DNA of 64,000 nucleotides from positions 15,114,790 through 15,178,789 of the forward strand of contig OZ026844.1 in NCBI GenBank assembly GCA_964023205.1, given 5' to 3'. A program made the translations under genes and the position numbers. Below are positions 34,213-47,749 of this stretch, in pieces. This DNA comes from Lutraria lutraria. Its lineage: Eukaryota > Mollusca > Bivalvia > Venerida > Mactridae. Positions within the stretch are counted from its first letter, which is position 1; each line of letters starts with the position of its first letter. Below the pieces are notes generated by a model, which was not told the origin of the DNA, did no database searches, and saw only the letters and a list, made by a program, of their open reading frames with translations.

Positions 34213-37200
34213 CATGAAAACTTGTTTATACGAAAGCCTAGCCAGTCTATGCCATGAACACATGTTAACACCAAAGCCTAGTCATTCTATGCCATGAACA
34301 CATGTTTACACCAAAGCCTAGTCATTCTATGCCATGAACACATGTTTACACCAAAGCCTAGTCATTCTATGCCATGAACACATGTTTACACGAAAACCTA
34401 GTCATTCTATGCCATGAACACATGTTTACACGAAAACCTAGTCATTCTATGCCATGAACACATGTTTACACCAAAACCTAGTCATTCTATGCCATGAACA
34501 CATGTTTACACCAAAGCCTAGTCATTCTATGCCATGAACACATGTTTACACGAAAACCTAGTCATTCTATGCCATGAACACATGTTTACACGAAAACCTA
34601 GTCATTCTATGCCATGAACACATGTTTACACGAAAACCTAGTCATTCTATGCCATGAAAACTTGTTTATACGAAAACCTAGTCATTCTATGCCATGAACA
34701 CATGTTTACACGAAAACCTAGTCATTCTATGCCATGAACACATGTTTACACGAAAACCTAGTCATTCTATGCCATGAACACATGTTTACACGAAAACCTA
34801 GTCATTCTATGCCATGAACACATGTTTACACGAAAACCTAGTCATTCTATGCCATGAACACATGTTTACACGAAAACCTAGTCATTCTATGCCATGAACA
34901 CATGTTTACACGAAAACCTAGTCATTCTATGCCATGAACACATGTTTACACCAAAGCCTAGTCATTCTATGCCATGAACACATGTTTACACGAAAACCTA
35001 GTCATTCTATGCCATGAACACATGTTTACACGAAAACCTAGTCATTCTATGCCATGAACACATGTTTACACCAAAGCCTAGTCATTCTATGCCATGAAAA
35101 CTTGTTTATACGAAAGCCTAGCCAGTCTATGCCATGAACACATGTTAACACCAAAGCCTAGTCATTCTATGCCATGAACACATGTTTACACCAAAGCCTA
35201 GTCATTCTATGCCATGAACACATGTTTACACGAAAACCTAGTCATTCTATGCCATGAACACATGTTTACACGAAAACCTAGTCATTCTATGCCATGAACA
35301 TATGTTTACACGAAAACCTAGTCATTCTATGCCATGAACACATGTTTACACGAAAACCTAGCCAGTCTATGCCATGAACACATGTTTACACCAAAGCCTA
35401 GTCATTCTATGCCATGAACACATGTTTACACCAAAGCCTAGCCAGTCTATGCCATGAACACATGTTTACACCAAAGCCTAGTCATTCTATGCCATGAAAA
35501 CTTGTTTATACGAAAGCCTAGCCAGTCTATGCCATGAACACATGTTAACACCAAAGCCTAGTCATTCTATGCCATGAACACATGTTTACACCAAAGCCTA
35601 GTCATTCTATGCCATGAACACATGTTTACACGAAAACCTAGTCATTCTATGCCATGAACACATGTTTACACGAAAACCTAGCCAGTCTATGCCATGAACA
35701 CATGTTTACACCAAAGCCTAGTCATTCTATGCCATGAACACATGTTTACACCAAAGCCTAGCCAGTCTATGCCATGAACACATGTTTACACCAAAGCCTA
35801 GCCAGTCTATGCCATGAACACATGTTTACACCAAAGCCTAGCCAGTCTATGCCATGAACACATGTTTACACGAAAACCTAGTCATTCTATGCCATGAACA
35901 CATGTTTACACCAAAGCCTAGCCAGTCTATGCCATGAACACATGTTTACACCAAAGCCTAGCCAGTCTATGCCATGAACACATGTTAACACCAAAGCCTA
36001 GTCATTCTATGCCATGAACACATGTTTACACCAAAGCCTAGTCATTCTATGCCATGAACACATGTTTACACGAAAACCTAGTCATTCTATGCCATGAACA
36101 CATGTTTACACGAAAACCTAGTCATTCTATGCCATGAACATATGTTTACACGAAAACCTAGTCATTCTATGCCATGAACACATGTTTACACGAAAACCTA
36201 GCCAGTCTATGCCATGAACATATGTTTACACCAAAGCCTAGTCATTCTATGCCATGAACACATGTTTACACCAAAGCCTAGCCAGTCTATGCCATGAACA
36301 CATGTTTACACCAAAGCCTAGCCAGTCTATGCCATGAACACATGTTTACACGAAAACCTAGTCATTCTATGCCATGAACACATGTTAACACCAAAGCCTA
36401 GCCAGTCTATGCCATGAACACATGTTTACACCAAAGCCTAGCCAGTCTATGCCATGAACACATGTTTACACCAAAGCCTAGCCAGTCTATGCCATGAACA
36501 CATGTTTACACCAAAGCCTAGCCAGTCTATGCCATGAACACATGTTTACACCAAAGCCTAGCCAGTCTATGCCATGAACACATGTTTACACCAAAGCCTA
36601 GCCAGTATACTCCATGAAAACGTGTTTATAACAAAGCCTAAACAAATCTACGCCATGAAAACGTATTTATACCAAAGCCTAGCCAGTCTACGCCAAGAAC
36701 ATATGTTTACACCAAAGCCTAGCCAGTCTACTCCATGAAAACGTGTTTATAACAAAGCCTAAACAAATCTACGCCATGAAAACGTATTTATACCAAAGCC
36801 TAGCCAGTCTACGCCAAGAACATATGTTTACACTAAAGTCTAGCCAGTATACTCCATGAAAACGTGTTTATAACAAAGCCTAAACAAATCTACGCCATGA
36901 AAACGTATTTATACCAAAGCCTAGCCAGTCTACGCCAAGAACATATGTTTACACCAAAGCCTAGCCAGTCTACTCCATGAAAACGTGTTTATAACAAAGC
37001 CTAAACAAATCTACGCCATGAAAACGTATTTATACCAAAGCCTAGCCAGTCTACGCCAAGAACACATGTTTACACCAAAGCCTAGCCAGTCTACGCCAAG
37101 AACATATGTTTACACCAAAGCCTAGCCAGTCTACGCCAAGAACACATGTTTACACCAAAGCCTAGCCAGTATACTCCATGAAAACGTGTTTATAACAAAG

Positions 37201-37650
37201 CCTAAACAAATCTACGCCATGAAAACGTATTTATACCAAAGCCTAGCCAGTCTATGCCAAGAACATATGTTTACACCAAAGCCTAGCCAGTATACTCCAT
37301 GAAAACGTGTTTATAACAAAGCCTAAACAAATCTACGCCATGAAAACGTATTTATACCAAAGCCTAGCCAGTCTACGCCAAGAACATATGTTTACACTAA
37401 AGTCTAGGTCAGACTGCGTCATGAAAACGTGTTTACAGCAAAGCCTAGACAAATCTACGCCATGAGAACGTTTTTATACCAAAGTCGAGGCCTATCGATG
37501 CCATGAAAATGTGTTTACAACAAAGCCTAGACAAATCTACGCCATGAAAACGTGTTTATACCAATGCCTAGGCCTATCTGTGCCATGTAAACGTGTTTAT
37601 ACCAAAGCATAGGCCTACAAAAATATTTATGCCATAAAATTGTTTATATA
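34213..37650. repeat. 40-bp satellite array, ~85 units, with diverged 3' flank
   Basis: The unit is CATGTTTACACCAAAGCCTA followed by GTCATTCTATGCCATGAACA. From 34,213 to about 36,600 the 40-bp register is perfect. Units differ by linked variants (CGAAAACC versus CCAAAGCC; GTCATTC versus GCCAGTC). From about 36,600 to 37,400 the array becomes a roughly 121-bp three-unit higher-order repeat with AACGTGTTTATAACAAAGCC, AACGTATTTATACCAAAGCC and ACATATGTTTACACCAAAGC. From 37,400 to 37,650 the units decay. Frames are closed by frequent stops. Confidence 0.95.
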
Positions 37651-38640
37651 CAAGTCTAGGTGTGTATATGTCATGGATATTTGTGCACATCTAAGTACAC
37701 GTGTGTCTTACAGGTGTATATATGTGTGCGTCAGTAACATGTTAGCACTGAAGCACAAGTCGTCGGCTTATTTCTACAACCCCGTAACTCAATATCTGGC
37801 GATATTGTGATTTTGGTATCATTCGCATGTTTATGCCAAACTTCAAAATTTCAGATGCGATTGTCTCACAAACATTACTCAATACATACACGTGTCTGTG
37901 TGGTGTTAAAGTTGGTCTATATGTCACTATATCAAGTTCTTATGTATGTTCATGACTGAAACATGAAAATAAACATACATTTATACAGATTGTATTTACT
38001 CGTCGTAGTTTCTGGTTTAACCAATATCTTATCTTGGAAATATTCCAAAATGCATAATTAATAAGAAAATAGAAATTGCCGTCTGACCTAAATCTCAGCT
38101 TTTCATAAAATTTCTGAAGAAATAATTTCGTATTTCATCGATTTATTTCCTGAAAAAAAAAGATATTCAATAATTGCAAGATTAATGTGAATTTCGTAGA
38201 GTTAGATTGGAATCGCAATCTAGTTTCAACTGGGGATAATTTGAAATCGATTATATACCTCTTGATATTCGAAATCTGATTTCACTGCATCATGTGAGCA
38301 GATGAAACATTGGAAATCTAATTTACTGTATCAGATAAAACATCAGTACATGTGACAGGAAGCTTGTGTTTGTTTTCCACCTAGACTGGTGTCGTTAACA
38401 ATCCCAGAATTACGTAAGTGATCGGAGGTGTGCCGAATGATCCCATTACTAGGGAACAATATACGTGTACTAGTACATGAAACAGAACAACAAACAACAA
38501 ACGTAATGATGTTTTTATTCGCTTGATCTATCATCATAAATTTGTTTTGTTTAACAAATCTCTGTTCTGATGCTACAAGTGTTACTGTTAATATGGAATA
38601 TTATAAAACACAAGTATTTCAGGTATCACAGAAAATAATT
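37651..38640. other. Inter-array stretch, nothing recognised
   Basis: Sequence between two satellites, slightly less AT-rich. No gene recognised; the minus-strand frames at 37,742-37,927 and 38,343-38,537 carry no motif. Confidence 0.4.
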
Positions 38641-40188
38641 AGTGACTTTGTCCCATTAATGACTTTGTCCCATTAGTCACTTTGTCCCATTTATGAATTT
38701 GTTCCATTAGTGACCTTGTCCCATTCAACTTTGTCCCATTTGTCCCATTAGTCACTTTGTCCTATTAGTCACTTTGTTCCAATAGTCACATTGTCCCACT
38801 AGTCACTTTGTTCCATTAGTCCCATTGTCCCATTAGTCACGTTGTTCCATTAGTCACATTGTCCCATTAGTAACATTGTTCCATTAGTCACTTTGTCCCA
38901 TTAGTCACATTGTTCCATTAGCCACATTGTCGCATTAGTCACTTTGTTCCATTAGTCCCATTGTCCCATTAGTCACTTTGTTCCATTAGCCCCATTAGTC
39001 ACATTGTCCCATCTGTCACTTTGTTCCATTAGTCACATTGTCCCATCTGTCACTTTGTTCCATTAGCCCCATTGTCCCATTAGTCAGTTTGTTCCATTAG
39101 TCCCATTGTCCCATTAGTCACTTTGTTCAATTAGTCACATTGTCCCATTAGCCCTATTAGTCCCATTGTCCCATTAGTCACTTTGTTCAATTAGTCCCAT
39201 TGTCCCATTAGCCCTATTAGTCCCATTGTCCCATCTGTCACTTTGTTCCATTAGTCACATTGTCCCATTAGTAACATTGTTCCATTAGTCACTTTGTCCC
39301 ATTAGTCACATTGTTCCATTAGCCACATTGTCGCATTAGTCACTTTGTTCCATTAGTCCCATTGTCCCATTAGTCACTTTGTTCCATTAGCCCCATTAGT
39401 CACATTGTCCCATCTGTCACTTTGTTCCATTAGTCACATTGTCCCATCTGTCACTTTGTTCCATTAGCCCCATTGTCCCATTAGTCAGTTTGTTCCATTA
39501 GTCCCATTGTCCCATTAGTCACTTTGTTCAATTAGTCACATTGTCCCATTAGCCCTATTAGTCCCATTGTCCCATCTGTCACTTTGTTCCATTAGTCACA
39601 TTGTTCCATTAGTCACATTGTCCCATTAGTCCCATTGTCGCATTAGCCACTTTGTTTCATTAGTCACTTTGTCCCATTAGTCACTTTGTTCAATTAGTCA
39701 CATTGTCCCATTAGTCACATTGTCCCATTAGACACATTGTCCCATCTGTCACTTTGTTCTATTAGTCACATTGTCCCATCTGTCACTTTGTTCAATTAGT
39801 CACATTGTCCCATCTGACACTTTGTTCCATTAGTCACTTTGTTCCATTAGTCACATTGTCCCATTAGCCACTTTGTTTCATTAGTCACATTGTCCCATTA
39901 GTCACATTGTCACATCTGTCACTTTGTTCCATTAGTCACTTTGTTCCATTAGTCCCATTGTCCCATTAGCCTTTTTGTTTCATTAGTCCCATTGTCCCAT
40001 TAGTCACATTGTTCCATCTGTCACTTTGTTCCATCTGTCACTTTGTTCCATTAGTCACATTGTCCCATTAGCCACTTCGTTTCATTAGTCCCATTGTCCC
40101 ATTAGTCCCATTGTCCCATTAGTCACCCTAGCCCATTAGTCACACTAGCCCATTAGTCACCCCAGCACATTAGTCACTTTGTCGCATT
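38641..40188. repeat. 17-bp satellite array, ~90 units
   Basis: Unit TAGTCACTTTGTTCCAT with common variants TAGTCACATTGTCCCAT and CTGTCACTTTGTTCCAT. A block around 38,860-39,115 is repeated at about 39,260-39,515 (offset about 401 bp), including the rare TAACATTGTTCC and CACATTGTCGC units, so the array grew by segmental duplication as well as by single units. Lies about 0.8 kb beyond the 3' end of the receptor gene. Confidence 0.93.
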
Positions 40189-40984
40189 GAATCTTCAATC
40201 TTCATCAACATTTCCGCTATCTTCCAGCGGGCAGTTAGTACATGCAAAGACATAGATAACATCTGTCTCTGGTATATCCAATTTTCCAGGATTCTGTACC
40301 AATAATAGCCTTGTTCTTTACAAGTAACCACCATCTTCAACTTCTAAATTCTTTAAATGAATAATTAGGATTGGATGACGAGTCAGGTACGAAAGCTTGT
40401 TACACATATCATAAACATAATTTACATCTAAATACATGGTATACTCTAGTTATAAGAACATGTATTATGACAAAACACGTACATTGTACATGTATGTTAA
40501 TTATTGAGTGTTTATACGTAAACTGTATATTGAATGAAAAGTATCGCATAAGTCACGATGAGCAACATATTTATAAAAACTACCAAATGGACCGTAGATA
40601 AAACACCAAATTATTAATTTATACATTTTTATGAAATACTACTTTTGTGAATACAATTTCTTAATGAGGGAATCCATTCACTGGTCGTGTAGACCCGTAC
40701 ACAAATTACATATCGTATACATGGTCGATATTCCTCTACGATTGTTGATCATTTTTCAAATAACATAATGCACGTACATGTATCTCTAAACTACCGAGTA
40801 CCATTCATGAATTCATTCAAAGATGAGTGAATGTAGCATCAAAATATACAATTAGCTACAGACGAGTGTTGATCAATGAAATTGATAAATGTCAGTATAT
40901 TTTGGCTGAACTTGACAAGTGTAGTAAATTACATTAAGTACACGATAATCACCCAGACTTATTACATTTACATATTTCATACCG
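40189..40984. other. 3' flank of the receptor gene
   Basis: Contains the presumed 3' untranslated region of the minus-strand receptor. No convincing polyadenylation hexamer was fixed and no other gene is seen. Confidence 0.4.
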
Positions 40985-42157
40985 TCAGACAGATAGTTCA
41001 ATACATCTTACACTCGGTTCCACAGAATCTCCTTCAGTTTGTTCCACACCCATATACCTTCGTTCTGAGAACCACTGACGTACTCTACCAAACATGGATG
41101 ATCGTAGAGGACTTCCGAATAGCAGGCACGTGAGCGGACATATTGCCACGTGCGAGTAACTTAACATTGTTGCCCAAAGTATGAAATTCGGCGTTAAGAA
41201 GTTAGTATCGCTAAAAACTTGAACAAACACTTGAAATAGGTACAGAAACCAAAGAATAATAAATGTAACACTGTAAATGAAAAATAATCGTGTCACGTGC
41301 TCATTTTTTATAACGCGTAGATTCACGACCCGACCAAAGTTCTGCTGTATCTGCATTGCCGTTGCGGCAAACGGGTTAGGTGGTCCACCAGCAAATCCAT
41401 TCAAAAGATTTATCAGGGCTTGTCCATTTGCTCCAGGGCCAAAGAATGCCCAATCACTACTCCTTGCAGGTTCATGATACAATGGCGCCATCTTGCGATG
41501 AGAACGCATAAATAGCAACAGACGACAATAGAAAAATAAAATAATCAAAATCAGGCAGACGAATGTTATTGTATATCCAAGCGTCTCGTTATTTCGATAG
41601 GGAGAGTGATAAAAAGTACATTGCATTTCAAAAGGAAGGAATTGGTAAGCGCCCTCTTCAAAAATTGGTGGGAATGACAGACAAAACGCGACCCCCCAGC
41701 CGACAATAATAATGGCAAGGTTAACGAGTCCATGAGAACATTTACTGTAAAATCTTGTCGCCGTCACTGATAAATAACGATCTATAACTACAGCTAATAG
41801 ACCAATGATTGTAGAAACTGTGAAGAAAGAATTTGAAAATGCCAGCACTGTACATGTATCATGTTTGTATATCCACTGGAAGTTTGATAACACGACTTCT
41901 ATCACAAAAGGTAAACAAAAAATAGTTTTTGATAAATCCATTAATGCTATACAAACGAGGAAATAGAATGGTGCCCGGTGAAGCCTTTGGTCACTTGCAA
42001 TGATGTAGATTACAATAACATTGGCGATAAAACCCACCGACACTATGGAAACAAGTAATCCTGTAAGAACGGATTTGTTAAATCCATCTGTGACAGAATG
42101 TTGAGTTGTATCTTCGTGAAGTGACATTACCGCGTTATCATCACCTGTAACATTCAT
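40985..42157 (-). CDS. SREB-family orphan GPCR (GPR27/GPR85/GPR173-like)
   Basis: Intact intronless 390-residue class A receptor. Seven hydrophobic segments lie at about residues 31-54, 64-87, 102-124, 145-165, 193-217, 290-313 and 323-347. Family marks of the brain-expressed SREB orphan receptors are RAPFYFL at TM2 (61-67), FPPIFEEGAYQF (162-173), QCTF in extracellular loop 2 (179-182), and the loop-3 block WAFFGPGANGQA (236-247) then GFAGGPPNPF. C102 and C180 fit the conserved disulfide; D74 is D2.50; N2, N27 and N190 sit in N-glycosylation sequons. Odd points: DRY at 126-128 where vertebrate SREBs have TRY, no proline after the TM6 tryptophan (W303-F-L-Y), and CP instead of NP in TM7 (C340-P341). 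The N-terminus is short and has no signal peptide. The ligand of the family is unknown, so function here is not assigned. The first in-frame ATG gives the usual family length. Confidence 0.85.
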   Translation of the reverse strand: MNVTGDDNAVMSLHEDTTQHSVTDGFNKSVLTGLLVSIVSVGFIANVIVIYIIASDQRLHRAPFYFLVCIALMDLSKTIFCLPFVIEVVLSNFQWIYKHDTCTVLAFSNSFFTVSTIIGLLAVVIDRYLSVTATRFYSKCSHGLVNLAIIIVGWGVAFCLSFPPIFEEGAYQFLPFEMQCTFYHSPYRNNETLGYTITFVCLILIILFFYCRLLLFMRSHRKMAPLYHEPARSSDWAFFGPGANGQALINLLNGFAGGPPNPFAATAMQIQQNFGRVVNLRVIKNEHVTRLFFIYSVTFIILWFLYLFQVFVQVFSDTNFLTPNFILWATMLSYSHVAICPLTCLLFGSPLRSSMFGRVRQWFSERRYMGVEQTEGDSVEPSVRCIELSV

Positions 42158-45100
42158 ATCTTGGTTTTAGATCTAGGAAGACGTCAACTATAGCTGTCAA
42201 TCCCGTGTTTCTGTATCGAATATGGTGAATGAAATTATAAAATGCTGAACATAAATGCCTCCTTCTCTAGAAGATCTGAATTTTACTGCAAAAACACCAC
42301 TTGTAGTCAATTTGTTTTAGTCGTCTTCGAAGCAACAATTATCTGCGTCAAATTTCAGCGTTCTTCTTCCCGTGCCAATCTTTAAAACACCATTAATGTT
42401 GTAAATGTATTTCTAAATCGATGTAGCAACAACGTTTTGTCATTTCTCAATGTGGAAAATCTACAATCTCATTGATCATGCGTAATAATGTCTCGTAACC
42501 ATACCAACATTTGTAATTGTCCTCTCATATTCTTCCTTGCATATTCATAAAGCCCGTCAGTCGTCAATTGGCTCGTGCTTTTAAATCCTGTATAAAAGAA
42601 TATGATCAATCTATGAAGAAAGACAAGAACCGAACAATAAAGTCAACAAGATAATTGTTGCTTGTACAGAATCATGTCTTAGAGGTCTCGGAAATGACTT
42701 AATTGCAAAATAGATACATAAGAATTAGCAGTACACGAATTCTAAATTATAAACAATGGTTATCCAGTCAGACAATTACACGCAGCATCTATAAATGTTT
42801 AATACATTGTACAACAAAATGTAAACAAAGTCTTAGCTACATGTGCATTGTGTATATAATTATATTTTTCGACGACATATGCTGTAATATTAAGAGCAGG
42901 AATCCCCAAAAGAACGTCTGGATGGTACAAAAAGAAATTTTCTAATTGTGACATGAAAATATGAGAAAATTTCTTAATGGCGGGATGCAATTAAGGAAAA
43001 TATTCCCAAGACATTGAGAGATATCTTATATTTCCAGAAAGAATGCTATTTACAATGGCAACTCATTGTTACAATGGTGACCCCTTGTAACAAATATATT
43101 TATTTGTGTATACTTGAGAATAGAACTGAGGCATTGTTTGGCACGATGATTCATTTTTACAAGCATTTCTATAAACAAGAACAGACTAACTTTAACACCT
43201 TCAGTCAGCTGAACCAAAGGAAATATAAATACATAATTAAACATGTTATCACGCTGAGATATCGAACTCAGACAATATTATATTTATATGTATATATGTT
43301 TCACATGAAACCAATAATTGTAAATTTGTTGTAACTGAACATATAAGACTCATATAAATCTAATAATTGTTATTGTCTTGTTTTAACTAAGGATTTAGGT
43401 AAAATAGGAAAAGGAAATAAAATTCATGTCAAATTTGATAGAACTTGTTATTGACAATATCCAAAACAAAGTTCGATAATCGTATTCAAAAACTGTCAAT
43501 ACGATAAACGTTAAGTTCATAAAATATTAAATTATCATTGTCATTGACATGTTTTGCCTGCTCAAATTCTGAACAGTTTAAAATGTTCTTATTTTAAGAA
43601 CTTTAAATGTGCATTTTGTATTCGACATCTTAGTCAACAACTTTCTAGCTACAACACGAAATGTTGTTCAGCAAACGATTAGACAATAAGTTGTATCATT
43701 TCTCAGTTACATAAAATGGCTGCTTGTGTTTACCAGACCATGGTTTGTAATAATTATATTTATGGACACGGAAATAATTGAGTTTCCATATTTAGCATTT
43801 GTTATCTATTCTTTTTATAGCATGTACACTATGTCAGCTAGCAGAAAAAAATGAATTGGATAGTATGGGATTTTATCTGTGCAGTATCAGATAATATTGC
43901 TGGTCAATAATGTAGTATTACACACGTGAAAGGTATAATATCATCACAGTTTATTACAGCTAAATTATGCCTATAAGAAAATTGTTCGAAATCCAGATCA
44001 TGGTTCTTTTTTCAGTGATTTTTTGACCGCATATTCTACACCCGAACTCTTTATTTACGTACAATCAGGTAAGTATTCTTACTTATTTTAATAAGCTCAA
44101 ATAACCATCATACGTATTAGAATGTACGTTTATACCGTAATTTAATTTCAAGGGAGAATACGTACAAATAAAACAAACAAATAAGGTAAACATTAAAAAT
44201 TACTGGAAATTATACAAACCGTTTATATCTAAGATTTCCTCAGCGTTTCACTAGACTAACACAACAAGTGCATGTATATCACCTCCGTTCCCTGATCTTC
44301 ATGCTGTATTAAACAGTCACTTTACGATGCCACAGTAATCGTTTCTAAAACAAAAATAAACAAACCTTTCACAGATAATCTTAAAACATATTCCAGTTAA
44401 CAAGAACATCTAGTCAAACAACTTTACCTTCACTTTAATTACTACTTTTATCAAGCATTTCATAGACTCCCGGGAGACATACTGAATCAATTGGCGACTT
44501 ACATCCTTCGTGCGATCTGTCCAGCTTGGTTAGAATCGCGTGATGAAAAAACTTATGTAATTCACAATCGATATATCCTATTGATTGGCATTCAGTTATC
44601 ATTATTTGCTTGGATGAATTTCAAATCTATGTCTGATATTACCCAGAAAACACATATTGGCCAAATTACTTTTTCTATTGTCTCTTTTATTATCAACACA
44701 CAAGTGGTTCATTTCAAAATATCAGTGAGGTTTTAAGGTGTATAACATTGTTTCTGACTGGTCGACATTAATCCCCGGAACCCTAGACTATTTATTAGGC
44801 CCGAGATACGATACATTCAATTTCTCACTTTTATACCTTTTCATGCGGTTTTAAGAGCCAAAAAAGTCCCCACCTACCTGCACTATTTTTGGACTCATGA
44901 GATTTTTATCAAAATCGGTGACCAAGCTTATATCGCTGGACTCCATAACAGCTTGTTAATGAGAATGTAACCAGAAACAAAAACAAGTGTAGGTCTAATT
45001 AAAAAAGAACGAATACTAGACATTACTGATTGTCAACAACTAGGCACCTTTGTTTTCACGTATCCAACTGTATACTACAAGACACCGGTAATTAAGAAAT

Positions 45101-45249
45101 AGAAGTATTCTATTTAAATGCCTGAAAAAATGGAATCTTCCAAAGATGAAGGTGTATTTGACAGAAAACAAGGATTAGAAGAATTGCAAGACATTTTGTT
45201 CGAATTTTGTGTGTGTTCAATCCGTAATTTTAAGTAATGGGAGACAGTA
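42158..45249. other. Receptor 5' flank and non-coding stretch
   Basis: Upstream of the receptor start there is no obvious second exon or TATA-type signal that I would defend. Short frames at 42,703-43,334 and 44,491-44,736 show no recognisable protein. No repeat family noted. Confidence 0.4.
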
Positions 45250-47749
45250 TATGCTCTTAGCGAAGAAAAATATTTTTACTTAAATTGTTCATGCCCGCTT
45301 CAGTCGTATCTCAAACCACATGCAACCTATTTCTCAACATTACACTGTTATAATTACTGTATTAAGTGGGTGGAGTTATATGGCTGTACGAGTCATGTGA
45401 TCACGGGGGAGGACAGTTCTGTATTCTTTATATTCGAAGTTTTACTTCAACTCACTATCATTTATAATCAAGTGGCTTTCCACCAACCTGTGCCTCAGAG
45501 ACAACATATCCATAGTTCAACTCAGTGGTTCGTCAATGAAATGATACTTCATAAAGGTTAAATATTTCGTAGCTGATTCTATGGCTCAAAGACATCAATA
45601 TTGATCAAACATGTTTGGGAACGTATAAAATCTTCCAGGCGTCGAATTACCCAGTTTTAGAATATGTACGATGAGCTGAGACACATATATACAGAACAAA
45701 GGATATATTGACTGTATATGTTATTCATATGGAGAGTATAACATATTTACATGATATGAGTAATACACATATATTGACAATCATGAGTATTTGACAAATG
45801 AATAAATGCATGCATATAGTTCACAAGCACATGGTAATACCATACCCTACATCAATCAACTTGAATAGAATAAACCCTAAATGTTAACAAATTCACCATA
45901 ATCTGCTATGATACAACCACATTGAGCTTCAAATAGCATTTCAGATATTATGCCACACAACAGATTATCTTAGTAGGTTAAACATCACACTTATCAACTA
46001 TAAATAGATTCAGTCATCACCATTAGCCAATCAAATGGCCAGAAACCGAAATATAACTTCATTATATTCATACTTCACTGTATCCAATACATTGAAAAAA
46101 AGAAGGATTTGGTAGTGGGGGGGAGGGGGTAATTAATTAGTACCGTACATTCATACTTTACTTTATCAACTGCATTGTATATATTGTAATAAAGACGGAA
46201 TTAGTAGGGGGTGGTTTTAACTCATTAAATCCAATATTTCATTATATGCAGATTCTCCGTAACCGAGTCATACTGTAAACCACCGTGTTATCATTTTAGC
46301 CAATCGAAACTCCTCGGGCATTTCCGTAACTGAGAAATACGCTTTCTTTAGACAAACGCCGAGGAGTTCCGATTGGCCTTTAGCTACAGCCTACAGTAGT
46401 CTGGTTCCCTGCCTACTATTCCTTCGACTGTCAAATAGTGTCAGGGGGCAGATAATTCAGACTACAGAAGACTGGTTCCCTGCTTTCTATTCCTTCGACC
46501 ATCACGTAGTGTCAGGGGCAGAAAATCCAGGCTACAGCCTACAGCACAGACATAGACGTACTGGTCATGATGACCTGTTGTATTTATGGTAATGTAATAT
46601 CATTATACATTATATCGGATTTAAGTGCGATATTCCATGAGAAGATGATTTTATGATATATGTTTTATTATGCTTTTATATTGCCAGGGCGCTGAGACAA
46701 TGTTGTCTCAACAATACTTAAATCAATATTAGAGTGTTTTTATATTTTACAGCAGACGAACTCTTGTGTATGGAATGTATTCTTTATTTATTTTGTGTAT
46801 AAATCTAACCAAACATGAATGGAAATAACATGATCAAGTCATTGAATGCCGTCTCTTGATTATAAAATGATTAGTCCAACGTGATCAGTCAATCTCCATC
46901 GTGATAGTTCAAACTTCCATAGACGTCACTCGCTCGACGCGCATGAATTTTGATGCGGACCAAAGTACTACCTTTATCTACATCCACCATGCTATTGTTA
47001 AACTAGTTCCCGTTTCATGATGCAGTGCAAGTCTCATGATGTAAGTTCAGTTTCCATGAGTACTGTCAGCACTTTGATTTTTATGTATGTAAGGGATACC
47101 TTACATGTATCACTGTCAACGTCTCAGTTTTTTCAGGGACACTATATTATATGTATAGTGTATAGTGTCGCTGGCTATTTATAAGATGCTTGTAAAACTA
47201 GTTATAAAGCCACATAGTATTATGGTACAAATTTCAAAACTACGTAAGTGTATTAATTTCCTTCGTACGATTCATTGGATGCAAATTTTTATTAGAAAAT
47301 CTCAGAAAATAATTCATTTATCAAGCTCACTATTTTCCTACAGAACCTTTTTTGGTTACTTATAGCAATGAGGTCACAAAACCAATAATGGCTTAACTGG
47401 AAATGAAACGCTGAAAGTCGAACATAATCGTGAAAATATATGACAACAAAAATGTTCATTCAGAAAAAAAAAGATTTTGTGCATCAGATGGAAACTAAGA
47501 GAGACTCGGACACATGTTTTTCATACGTTGGCAGAGACGTACATCTAAATTGATTGTTTTAAGAGTTCATGTGATACTTTAAGCTGCAATTTCAGGTCAC
47601 TTGACTGGTCCTCTTAGACCTTTGATTTGACAGAGTATTTAGATACTAAACTGTGGTTTATGAATAGTTGTGCAAACGGCAGTTGAAACTATGGATTTAA
47701 GGAATAAGTGAGCATTTCGCTTGCCAAACTACACAATAACATATACCAG
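45250..47749 (+). repeat. Segmental tandem duplication, copy 1 (2.5 kb)
   Basis: Starts TGCTCTTAGCGAAGAAAAAT and aligns with 47,750 onward at an offset of 2,500 bp, with scattered mismatches. It contains a foldback (CCAATCGAAACTCCTCGG at 46,299 with its near-complement ending 46,376), two 72-bp foldback repeats (46,396-46,538), and a perfect TGAGACAA-TG-TTGTCTCA palindrome (46,693-46,710). It ends with a single GGAATAAGTGAGCATTTCGC unit that is the seed of the later array. No coding frame is recognised. Confidence 0.9.
46396..46538. repeat. 72-bp foldback tandem repeat, two units (in copy 1)
   Basis: Each unit starts GTAGTCTGG or a close variant and ends CCAGACTAC or a close variant, so each can form its own hairpin around TATTCCTTCGAC..TCACGTAGTGTCAGGGGCAG. 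Confidence 0.75.

Noticed and set aside
34213..40188. CRISPR array
   Set aside because: Units are contiguous without unique spacers, there are no cas genes, and the DNA is animal.
41277..41477. 66-codon + strand frame
   Set aside because: Antisense shadow of the receptor coding sequence.
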